Assembly (NCBI GenBank): GCA_900541235.1
Contig: UQIW01000003.1
Span: forward strand, 1 to 64,000
From: an uncultured Collinsella sp.
Lineage (GTDB): Bacteria; Actinomycetota; Coriobacteriia; Coriobacteriales; Coriobacteriaceae
DNA: 64,000 bases
Direction: 5' to 3'
Both the position numbers and the translations under genes were made by a program. Shown here piece after piece: positions 17,707 to 24,886 of this stretch. The stretch's first letter is position 1, and each line of letters opens with the position of its first letter. The notes under the pieces were generated by a model. That model was given only the letters and a program-made list of their open reading frames with translations. It searched no databases and was not told the DNA's origin.

Positions 17707-18736
17707 GATCGACCTTTGAGACGTCGATTTCTCCTGACATGAGTTTAGGGAGAAGGGCGTCGCGGAGTGCGGCAAGCAGTTCATTTTCAATTGCATTGGC
17801 GCAAATCGCTGAATAGTATGGCTGAAGCTGGTCGTCAAAAGCGTGCAGGCTTTCTTTTGGAGGAATCGGAACCGGAAGGGCATTAAGAATCTTTGTGGTC
17901 ATACTAGGAACGGCTGAACCAGAATTCATGGATGCCAAATCGAGTCGCTTGATGAACTGATATGCGTACTTTGCAACGTTGGGGCTTTTAGGCACTGCAT
18001 AGAACATCGTGTCTACCGTCCAAAACTTTTTACTAACATACATGACATTATTCAACGAACCCTTTCTTGGAATCAGGACAGATTCGCCACTATAGAGGAA
18101 GCGATCGACGGAACGCATATAGCCACCGGAGCCATAAACGGGGATATTTCCATCATTAAGTTTTTTGTGATCCTTGCCATACCTGATCTCAAGTAGATCT
18201 TCCAGCGTGCCCATTGGCCACCCTGCAGCTTGTTCGCCAGCCGTATAGTTCGAATACAGAACGTCGCACGCCTTTACTAAATAGCCATTTAGCTTAGTGT
18301 TGAGTTCAATTTTATTGTCCAGTAAACCCAAGACGCCAGAAATAGCGGTCTGTGTTTCGTGATCCGGAACACAGACCGGGCATAGATGAACGTGATTGCG
18401 ATTTATGCCCGGCACGGCGCTTGCAGTTAAGTAGTCTCGCCATGGAATAGTTTTGAGTAGGTAATAAACGAACTTAGGATCATTGCCCTTAAAGTCTGTC
18501 GAGTACAAAGAAGTATTTAATGGCCAGCAAGCTGCATCAGAGAAAAAAACTTGGCCAATAGTTCCGTAGCGTCCAGTTACGACGCATGGACCCTTAACAG
18601 CGGCTTCCGAATGCGTGCCCGTTTGTCCCGAAGATGAGAAAACCGGATAGGGGCCATCAACCCTGCTGCTGGAAGGGAGGTCAAACCCCCTTTTTAGATT
18701 AACAATCTCTCCCAAGGTCTTTTGCGTCCAGCTCAT
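17678..18736 (-). CDS. hsdS: complete inverted hsdS cassette
   Basis: 352 residues, starting MSWTQKTLGEIVNLKRGFDL, with two target-recognition domains and two conserved helices. The first half ends NTKLNGYLVKACD (about 145-158), where a recombination-like repeat lies. The second half ends ALRDALLPKLMSGEIDVSKV then QLNSHLA, the standard HsdS tail. It faces the plus-strand hsdS half tail-to-tail, and the two reading frames overlap by 29 bases at the shared repeat. The start codon overlaps the recombinase stop (ATGA), so it is translated with the recombinase if that unit is transcribed. It would give a full subunit with its own specificity or act as a donor. Confidence 0.88.
   Translation of the reverse strand: MSWTQKTLGEIVNLKRGFDLPSSSRVDGPYPVFSSSGQTGTHSEAAVKGPCVVTGRYGTIGQVFFSDAACWPLNTSLYSTDFKGNDPKFVYYLLKTIPWRDYLTASAVPGINRNHVHLCPVCVPDHETQTAISGVLGLLDNKIELNTKLNGYLVKACDVLYSNYTAGEQAAGWPMGTLEDLLEIRYGKDHKKLNDGNIPVYGSGGYMRSVDRFLYSGESVLIPRKGSLNNVMYVSKKFWTVDTMFYAVPKSPNVAKYAYQFIKRLDLASMNSGSAVPSMTTKILNALPVPIPPKESLHAFDDQLQPYYSAICANAIENELLAALRDALLPKLMSGEIDVSKVDLKQLNSHLA
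17682..17699 (+). repeat. hsdS recombination repeat, site A
   Basis: GCTAAATGGCTATTTAGC in plus orientation. Its left flank (CTAA) matches sites B and D read on the minus strand, and its right flank (TGC and the following conserved 3' hsdS sequence) matches site C. It marks the junction of the two convergent hsdS genes. Confidence 0.75.
18277..18293 (-). repeat. hsdS recombination repeat, site B
   Basis: Reads GCTAAATGGCTATTTAG on the minus strand, with CTAA before it as at site A. Located in the middle of the inverted hsdS, at codons for LNGYL. Inverted relative to sites A and C. Confidence 0.75.
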
Positions 18737-19689
18737 TCCAAATACTTCCTGTGCGAAGCCTTCACATTGCTCTGATTAACCATGGCGTAGTACATGGTTG
18801 TGTCTATTTTCGCATGGCCCAACAGCTTTTGCACCTGCTCTATGGGCATTCCCTTGTCGATCGCATGGGTGGCAAGCGTACGGCGAAACTTATGCGGATG
18901 AACGCGGTTGATACCGGCGCTTCTGCCTAGGTCACGTAAACGGAGTTCTATGCTCCCCACCGTAATACGTCGAGCTGAGGAATCGAGCGCGACAAATAAT
19001 GCAGGACTCTTGTCAGCACGGCTCGAAAGATATTCCGTAAGATGAAGCTTAGCGCGCGCATCGAAGTAAACGGGGCGCTGCTTATTTCCCTTTCCCATTA
19101 CAAGGCATTCGCGCTCGTGCAAATTGACGTCCTTCCTGTCGAGTCGCACAAGCTCGCCAATGCGCATGCCGGTCGAAGAGAGAAGATCAACGATGGCAAG
19201 GTCCCGCTTGGATTCGCATGCATCTCGCAAGATCTCCAGCTCCTCGTCACTTAACACCTCTTTGGTTATTTGAGCAGTTTTGACGCGGCGAATACGCCTT
19301 ACAGGGCTTTTAACAATATAGTCTTCATCCTCAAGCCACGAAAAGAAGCTCGACATGATGCGACGTATATTATCGATTGTGACTTTACTGGAACCGCGAG
19401 CCATCTCGTAATCATTGAGATAGCGTCGCAGGTCATCACTTTCGATCTGCGTATAGGACTTAGCAAGTGCCGCGTTCATATGCCGCAAAGTTGCCTCATA
19501 GTATGCAATAGTTTTAGGCGAGCATCCCTCAACTTCTTTAGCGGTGAGAAATAGCGAGAGCAGGTCTTGCCCTGGCTCTGCCTGTTTTGGTCCAAGCGTT
19601 TGCCTAAGTGTGATGGCTAGATGCTTGAGCTGGTGTGGGTCGAGAAGGCCCTGCATTTCCGAAAGCACGGTATTGATAACGGTTTCCAC
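18733..19689 (-). CDS. tyrosine recombinase, likely hsdS invertase
   Basis: 318 residues from GTG at 19689, chosen because AAAGGAG lies just upstream; the frame is open much further upstream into hsdS sequence. N-terminal SAM-like core-binding domain (AKEVEGCSPKTIAYYEATL) and C-terminal catalytic domain. Catalytic residues seen: Arg in STGMRIGELVRL, Lys in MGKGNKQRPVYF, His-x-x-Arg in HPHKFRRTLATHA, His in LLGHAKIDTT and the Tyr nucleophile in MYYAMV. It lies between two hsdS cassettes, the usual place of PsrA/CreX-type recombinases that invert hsdS segments. Its stop overlaps the next hsdS start by four bases. Confidence 0.9.
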   Translation of the reverse strand: METVINTVLSEMQGLLDPHQLKHLAITLRQTLGPKQAEPGQDLLSLFLTAKEVEGCSPKTIAYYEATLRHMNAALAKSYTQIESDDLRRYLNDYEMARGSSKVTIDNIRRIMSSFFSWLEDEDYIVKSPVRRIRRVKTAQITKEVLSDEELEILRDACESKRDLAIVDLLSSTGMRIGELVRLDRKDVNLHERECLVMGKGNKQRPVYFDARAKLHLTEYLSSRADKSPALFVALDSSARRITVGSIELRLRDLGRSAGINRVHPHKFRRTLATHAIDKGMPIEQVQKLLGHAKIDTTMYYAMVNQSNVKASHRKYLE

Positions 19690-19749
19690 GCTGCTCCTTT
19701 CGTCGAGTACGATAGCCACAGTGTGGACGGCGCGTTGTACATAGTGAAG

Positions 19750-19766
19750 TAAATGGCTATTTAGCT
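19750..19766 (+). repeat. hsdS recombination repeat, site C
   Basis: TAAATGGCTATTTAGC in plus orientation, followed by TGCGTAAGATCGACC, close to the TGCTTGAGATCGACC that follows site A. It covers the codons for the HsdS tail LNSHL in the silent cassette. Confidence 0.65.
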
Positions 19767-20424
19767 GCGTAAGATCGACCTTCGAGACATCGATTTCGCC
19801 TGACATTAGTTTAGGAAGAAGAGCGTCACGGAGGGCAGCGAGAGATTTCGATTCACGCAAATTGATCTCGATCCTCTGAACCAAGGGGTTTGCAAACGTT
19901 TCGAACTGTCCTAGTTGAGCGTTCGATAAACGAGGCAGTGCAAACTGCTTCAACACTTTTCCCGACATGCTTCCACGTGTTGATGTCGAGTCTGACCAGG
20001 CCCGAAGCTCTTCATATCTTCTGGCAAGGGCAAACAGGAGATATGAGCCACACCCCTCCTTCGGCTCCATAACCGCTATAGACTGGTTCACATACGCATC
20101 AAATAACAACATCGAGGTTTGACCTCTGGTGAAGCCTTGGCCGGCAGACGCCATAACGACATTGCCACGACGGGCAAGCTTTGTAGACGAGCACCTTACA
20201 CCTTCGGGCGTAATCGTCTTTTCTGCTCCAATGATGAACCTGGCTCTTGTTTCACCGGATGAAAGCCACGGCAGAGCCCCGTTCCAGTAACTGGCATTTT
20301 TCGTTGAGGGGGTTCCGCCACTGTAGACGCGCTTGCAGTAATTATCGACGGTACAGAATTCTTTAACCCCATTTTCTAATTCAGCGCATTTGGCAAGCAG
20401 TAGTTCTTCTAAATAGCCATTTAG
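19750..20424 (-). pseudogene. silent hsdS half cassette without start codon
   Basis: Beginning at 20424, directly after an in-frame TAG, the frame reads LNGYLEELLLAKCAELENG, then a target-recognition domain (RVYSGGTPSTKNASYWNGAL, LPWLSSGE) and the conserved HsdS tail ALRDALLPKLMSGEIDVSKV and QLNSHL. It is a C-terminal half only and has no start at its 5' end. Site D forms its 5' edge and site C its 3' edge. No stop separates it from the recombinase, so the frame runs straight on. It is a spare second half that can be joined to an hsdS N-terminal half by inversion. Confidence 0.8.
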
Positions 20425-20426
20425 CT
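20410..20426 (-). repeat. hsdS recombination repeat, site D
   Basis: Reads GCTAAATGGCTATTTAG on the minus strand, preceded by CTTA. Same orientation as site B and inverted relative to A and C. It forms the upstream edge of the silent cassette. Confidence 0.75.
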
Positions 20427-20465
20427 AAGTCTCTACGGCAGCTCGGACGCCATGTCTCGCCGCAC

Positions 20466-20502
20466 AAAAACGGGGCAGCTCGCGCTTCTGCAAACTGCCC
20501 CG
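20466..20502 (-). terminator. terminator of the zinc-ribbon gene
   Basis: On the minus strand CGGGGCAG pairs with CTGCCCCG (20471-20478 and 20495-20502), followed by GTTTTTG. It separates the zinc-ribbon gene from the hsdS cassettes. Confidence 0.8.
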
Positions 20503-20545
20503 CACCCCTAGCTATCGCGTCATAAGACTAACCAGCACCACTCCC

Positions 20546-21883
20546 CTACTTCCCAAATAGCGCACCCAGCAGGCCGCGGCGTTTGGGCTTTTCCTCTCGG
20601 TAAGAGCCCTCGGCAGTTGCTGCCACTTGGCGCGGTTGCTCACCGCCTCCACGGCGCACGATCTGGTACAGGAACGGTGATTTAACGTATTTGACCTCGA
20701 TGGGCGTGGCGTGCACGGTGCTTTCGCTCGACAGCATCACGTTGGGATTGAGCGGTGCCACCACATGCGTCTCGCGCTTGTCGCTAAACACCACCGCGGC
20801 CGCGCGGCCCGTCTGGCCGTTCACGGCGATGCGCACCTGCTCGCCATCGCGGCTATCCGACGCCGGGCGATCGACAAAGTAGACCGGCACCATCACCAGG
20901 CCATCCTTGTGCTTGCGGGCCTTACGCGCCCAGGTGCGGATGCTCTTTTTATTGAGCCCCAGCACCGCCTCGGCGTCGTTGCCGGCAACGTCGAGCGCCA
21001 GCTTATCAATGACCACCTGGTCCTTGGTAGACGCATCGACGGAAACGACGCGGAAGTCGCCCTCCTGCATGGCAGGATCAAACGGCCCCACCTTGCCAAA
21101 GTCCCACGGCTCCAAAATGCCCATAAGACGAACGTCCAGGTAGTTTGCCCGCGGATACGCCCAGTCGAGCACCTCGTAGTACACCAAGATCTCCTTGCTC
21201 AGGCCCTTGCCCGGGAAGCTTGCCATCATGCGCAAATCCGCGAGCGCCATGGGAAAGTAAAAGAGCATCATGTCATTTTGAATCGCGTCTTCCACGTCGT
21301 GCCCGGCAAAGGCGTCGGGGTACTGGCGCACCAGCTGCAGCGCGTTGGCGCGCGCCTGCTGCGGCGAGATTTCACAAGGAACGCCCTGCCCAGGTACATA
21401 CTCCGCACCCACGCCCATGGTCAGGCGCTTGCTGAAGGTACCGGGCTTGAGCAGGTCGGCAACGCCGATCTTATTGCCGCAGGACGGGCATTCAAACACG
21501 CACTGAGTGGACTCGCCTTCAAAGGATGCGCCGCAGAAGGGGCACGGGATGCTCACGTGCGTAGCCTCTTGGAACTCCTGCGCCGTGCCACGGTCCTCCC
21601 ATAGCAGATGCTCCAAAACCGACTGATTGCGCCAGTACGAATTAAAGAAATACCAGTCCGGGTCCTCCGGGCGCTCGAGCTGCGAGACGTGCGTGAGCTT
21701 GAGCAGCCCGTCAACCACCGTCAACGGCGTATGACGGATACCCAGGACGCTCTTGGGCTCCCCCGCATCGGCCTGCCACGGAACGACCGTGCCGCAATAG
21801 GCGCACTCAAAGCTGCGTTTAGCCTGGTGTGAGTACATAGGGCCGCCGCAGTTTTGGCATTTAATGGCAAACATCTCGTCCAT
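20546..21883 (-). CDS. double zinc-ribbon protein of unknown function
   Basis: 445 residues from the ATG at 21883 with AAAGGAGG upstream; the longer frame to 22099 overlaps the divergent transporter promoter. Two zinc ribbons: CQNCGG with CAYCG (about 9-30) and CPFCGA with CPSCG (about 105-130). The rest is a mixed region with no membrane segment, ending in a basic KPKRRGLLGALFGK tail. Such TFIIB-type ribbons are found in proteins that bind nucleic acid or act as assembly factors. It stands alone, divergent from the CDF transporter. I do not recognise the family beyond the ribbons. Confidence 0.8.
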   Translation of the reverse strand: MDEMFAIKCQNCGGPMYSHQAKRSFECAYCGTVVPWQADAGEPKSVLGIRHTPLTVVDGLLKLTHVSQLERPEDPDWYFFNSYWRNQSVLEHLLWEDRGTAQEFQEATHVSIPCPFCGASFEGESTQCVFECPSCGNKIGVADLLKPGTFSKRLTMGVGAEYVPGQGVPCEISPQQARANALQLVRQYPDAFAGHDVEDAIQNDMMLFYFPMALADLRMMASFPGKGLSKEILVYYEVLDWAYPRANYLDVRLMGILEPWDFGKVGPFDPAMQEGDFRVVSVDASTKDQVVIDKLALDVAGNDAEAVLGLNKKSIRTWARKARKHKDGLVMVPVYFVDRPASDSRDGEQVRIAVNGQTGRAAAVVFSDKRETHVVAPLNPNVMLSSESTVHATPIEVKYVKSPFLYQIVRRGGGEQPRQVAATAEGSYREEKPKRRGLLGALFGK

Positions 21884-22144
21884 GGATACGTCCTCCTTTG
21901 CACAGGGGCTGCCGACATTAAGTATGTCGAGCAAATCGGCGCATGCCCATACCCATGTGGCCCAAAATGGAGCACCCGAACGGACGAGAAGGCGCAGTGA
22001 ACTCGAAGGCGCGGGCAGTCGTCCCCCCTCCGCCTCGCGCCCGTTAGCGCGGGCAGACCATTGCTGCATTTTCTGAACACCGGCGCACGGTGCGCCCATG
22101 CGAGCTACACTATCCCCTTAACCATGATTGTAAGGACGATCGTT

Positions 22145-23326
22145 ATGCTATTCGTAAATCGGCTGGTACATACGCTTGTTCCCGGCAGCGAGGGCGAGCC
22201 GGTCGATACAACCTGTCGCACTAACGCGGGCTTTGCCGCAAGCCTCATTTGTATTGGCCTCAACATCACCCTGTGTCTGGCCAAGGGCATCGCGGGCCTG
22301 CTCGCCGGCTCTGTCTCGCTCATCGCCGACGCCTTCAACAACCTCTCCGACGCCTCGAGTAACATCGTGAGCCTGCTCGGGTTCCGCCTTGCCAGCCGTC
22401 CGGCCGACGAGGGGCACCCCTATGGCCACGGCCGCTACGAGTACCTCGCCGGCTTGGTTGTCGCCGTTCTCGTTTGCGCCGTCGGCATCAACCTGATCTT
22501 GGAGTCGGCCACCAAAATCATCAAGCCCTCCCCCACCGCGTATTCGGCGCTCTCCATGGCGGCCCTTGTCTTGTCCATGCTCGTCAAGCTCTGGATGGCC
22601 GCGTTCAACCGCACGCTGGGCAACCGCATCGATTCCGAGACGCTTATCGCCACGGCGCAGGACTCCAAAAACGATGTCATCACCTCGGGCTCGGTCTTGG
22701 CGGCGGCGCTTATTTCGCAAACGACAGGCTTTGACCTCGACGGCTGGGCGGGCCTGGGCGTGGGCATCTTCATTTGCATCAGCGGCATGGGCCTGGTGCG
22801 CGACGCCATCAGCCCGCTGTTGGGACAAGCGCCCGACCCCAAGCTCGTCCAGGAAATCCGCGACAGGATTATGTCGTACCCCCAGGTCCTGGGCACACAC
22901 GACCTCATGGTGCACGACTACGGCCCCGGCCGTCAGTTTGCCAGCGCACACGTGGAAATGCCCGGCGAGGGCGATGCCTTTGAGCACCACGAGATTCTGG
23001 ACACCATCGAACACGACATCAAGCATCAGATGGGCATCGACATCACGCTGCACTGCGACCCCATTGCGACAACCGGCGACGACCTACGGGGCTGGGTCAA
23101 GCGCGGCGTAGCGCAGATCGACCCCGCGCTCTCCATCCACGACTTGCATGAGCACGACGGCTTTGTGTCCTTTGACCTGGTGCGTCCCGACGGCTTTGAC
23201 ATATCTGACGAGGAGCTGCTGGAACTCGTCACGCGCATCGTGCACGAGCGCAGGCCCGACGCCTCGTGCGTCGTCACCTTTGACTCGGGCTTCAGCTCGC
23301 CCGAGCGTCCAGCCGAGCAGCTGTAA
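22145..23326 (+). CDS. CDF-family cation efflux transporter, probably Mn
   Basis: 393 residues from the ATG at 22145, with AAGGACG upstream. Six membrane segments are followed by a cytoplasmic domain that appears extended (HDLMVHDYGPGRQFASAHVE, then a second similar part). The HPYGHGRYEY loop is the CDF signature. Metal site: NNLSD (N65 to D69) in TM2 and DSKND in TM5. Zinc exporters such as YiiP carry DxxxD and HxxxD here; the Asn/Asp and Asp/Asp pattern is that of manganese exporters such as MntE. Export of Mn(II) by proton antiport is therefore inferred. Single gene, followed by a bidirectional terminator. Confidence 0.88.
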   Translation: MLFVNRLVHTLVPGSEGEPVDTTCRTNAGFAASLICIGLNITLCLAKGIAGLLAGSVSLIADAFNNLSDASSNIVSLLGFRLASRPADEGHPYGHGRYEYLAGLVVAVLVCAVGINLILESATKIIKPSPTAYSALSMAALVLSMLVKLWMAAFNRTLGNRIDSETLIATAQDSKNDVITSGSVLAAALISQTTGFDLDGWAGLGVGIFICISGMGLVRDAISPLLGQAPDPKLVQEIRDRIMSYPQVLGTHDLMVHDYGPGRQFASAHVEMPGEGDAFEHHEILDTIEHDIKHQMGIDITLHCDPIATTGDDLRGWVKRGVAQIDPALSIHDLHEHDGFVSFDLVRPDGFDISDEELLELVTRIVHERRPDASCVVTFDSGFSSPERPAEQL

Positions 23327-23336
23327 TCGACAGCAA

Positions 23337-23405
23337 AACGGGACGCAGGACCGCCGACCAACGCGCCTATGCGTCCGGTCACGCGATCCTGCGCCCCGTT
23401 TTTGT
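23337..23405. terminator. bidirectional terminator between convergent genes
   Basis: AACGGG-A-CGCAGGA (23337-23350) pairs with TCCTGCG-C-CCCGTT (23387-23400), one mismatch, followed by T on both strands. It serves the CDF gene and the membrane protein gene at 23437. Confidence 0.75.
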
Positions 23406-23436
23406 TTGTACCGCTAAGGTTCTAGCAGCTCGACCG

Positions 23437-24393
23437 CTAGTTCCCCTGCGCGCCCGAAATACCATTTTGCAGCGTATCCCAGGCGTTGGTTGCCATATCG
23501 CCCAGATTCTGTGCGGTATCGCCGAGGTTCTGAGCCGTGCCGCCCAGCTCTTGGACCTTATCCCCCAGCTCCTGCGCCTTGTTGTTCAGGTCCTCCAGCG
23601 TGTTGGAGCTCGAGCTGTCCGTGGTGCCCTGGTCGCCGGACGCATTGCCCGACGAGCCGTCCTTGCGCGTGAGCTGAATCTCGAGGTTACCGTTGTCGTT
23701 ATAGTAGGCAGACGTAACCACCCAGTTGGCGTCGACAACAGGCGTCGAGCCGTCGTCAGTCAGAATCACGGCATTCGAAAGGTCGGCCCCACGCGACTTG
23801 AGGAGCTTCTTGGCGTTAGACCAATACTGCCCCGGGATGTCGCTCAGGTCGACGGTGCCGGACTGGGTAGTCTCGGTCTGCTCGGCCGTGGTATCAGTCG
23901 TGGCGCCCCGCTTGTTGAACATGCCCGACACGATGGCAAACACAACCGACAGGGCAAAGAAAATCGCCAGCACAATCAGAATTTTCTTGATCACGCTCGA
24001 CGAACGCGAAGGCTTCTTCTCCTCGTCCTCGCCATACTGAGGGATGGACTTGGGATACTCACGATACGGCTCGCGCGCATATCGGTCGCGCGACTCGTAG
24101 CGCGGCTGCGCCGTGCGCGGCATATACGTCGTCTGCTGAGGCTGCGGAATGGGATTTTGCAGCAGGTCATCATAAGGGTCTGCCGCCGCGTTGCCGTAGG
24201 GGCTCTGCGACGAGGCGCCATACGGGTCCTGCGCTGCGTTTCCGTAATTCACAACGCGCGTGGGATCGGCCGACGCCTGCGTCGTATCGGGGGCAACGTA
24301 GCCGGGATTCGGCACGACGCGGGTCTCATCGGCGCCATTGCCCGTCCGCGGGGAGCCGTAGCCACCCATTACGGTCGTCTTATCCTGGTCCAT
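23437..24393 (-). CDS. single-pass membrane protein with disordered N-terminus
   Basis: 318 residues. Residues 1-125 are low complexity, rich in Pro, Gln, Tyr and Asn, with repeated NYGNAAQDPYG and PYGNAAADPY units. One membrane segment (about 133-156) follows KKPSRSSSVIKK. Outside lies a domain (about 175-245) with DIPGQYWSNAKKLLKSRGAD, then a Ser/Asn linker and a C-terminal repeat with units like LGDKVQELGGTAQNLGDTAQ that forms a coiled coil or amphipathic helix. The Tyr-rich tail suggests a cytosolic scaffold. Ribosome-binding site AAGGAA precedes the ATG. No function assigned. Confidence 0.75.
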   Translation of the reverse strand: MDQDKTTVMGGYGSPRTGNGADETRVVPNPGYVAPDTTQASADPTRVVNYGNAAQDPYGASSQSPYGNAAADPYDDLLQNPIPQPQQTTYMPRTAQPRYESRDRYAREPYREYPKSIPQYGEDEEKKPSRSSSVIKKILIVLAIFFALSVVFAIVSGMFNKRGATTDTTAEQTETTQSGTVDLSDIPGQYWSNAKKLLKSRGADLSNAVILTDDGSTPVVDANWVVTSAYYNDNGNLEIQLTRKDGSSGNASGDQGTTDSSSSNTLEDLNNKAQELGDKVQELGGTAQNLGDTAQNLGDMATNAWDTLQNGISGAQGN

Positions 24394-24530
24394 GCAACGA
24401 TTCCTTTCCGTCGCCCGTAAGCATCAAGTTATCAATGCATTCTACCCGCGCAAAAGCCTATGATGGGCAAAGCCCGCCGGTATCTACAAGACATGCGCGG
24501 TCGACGGTCACAAGCGAATCGAGGAACGTC

Positions 24531-24596
24531 ATGGCAAAAAGCAAGCTCATCAAGGACACGACGCGTGCCAAACTCTTCGGCCTCCAGCGCGGCTAG
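24531..24596 (+). CDS. 21-residue peptide, possible gene remnant
   Basis: MAKSKLIKDTTRAKLFGLQRG with GAGGAAC seven bases before the ATG. Basic and soluble. Too short to judge; it may be the 5' stub of a degraded gene. The surrounding 24394-24886 interval has no other gene. Confidence 0.25.
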   Translation: MAKSKLIKDTTRAKLFGLQRG

Positions 24597-24628
24597 CGAC
24601 CTCTTCTTGGGCTGTGCACCAAAAAATT

Positions 24629-24766
24629 CGCCCATCTACTACGTTTAACCCAAGGGTGCCAACCATAGCCATATTTGTGTTAACAAAACCGCAGGTAAAC
24701 GTCTTGCCGCATTGTTAAAAAACGCTCCATGGTCGGTCCAACCCTGGCAAACGTAGTAGATGGGCG
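24629..24766. repeat. palindromic element with 18-base inverted ends
   Basis: CGCCCATCTACTACGTTT (24629-24646) is the exact reverse complement of 24749-24766. The inside also pairs partly (TGTTAACA near 24675 with TTGTTAA near 24713). The layout is that of a small non-autonomous element or a long hairpin. It lies between two minus-strand genes. Confidence 0.6.
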
Positions 24767-24886
24767 CTTTTCGTGGCGCGGCTGGCCCAGATAGCTTGTT
24801 TCGGAGCCAATTTGCATCAAAAAGTCCCCGGGGGCGCTGCGTTTTGTGCCACCGGGGACTGTTCAATTTATCTCTCGCGGCCTACC

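Noticed and set aside
17682..20426. CRISPR-like reading of the four short repeats
   Set aside because: Spacing is 600 to 1500 bases, orientation alternates, and they are coding positions of hsdS; no cas genes.
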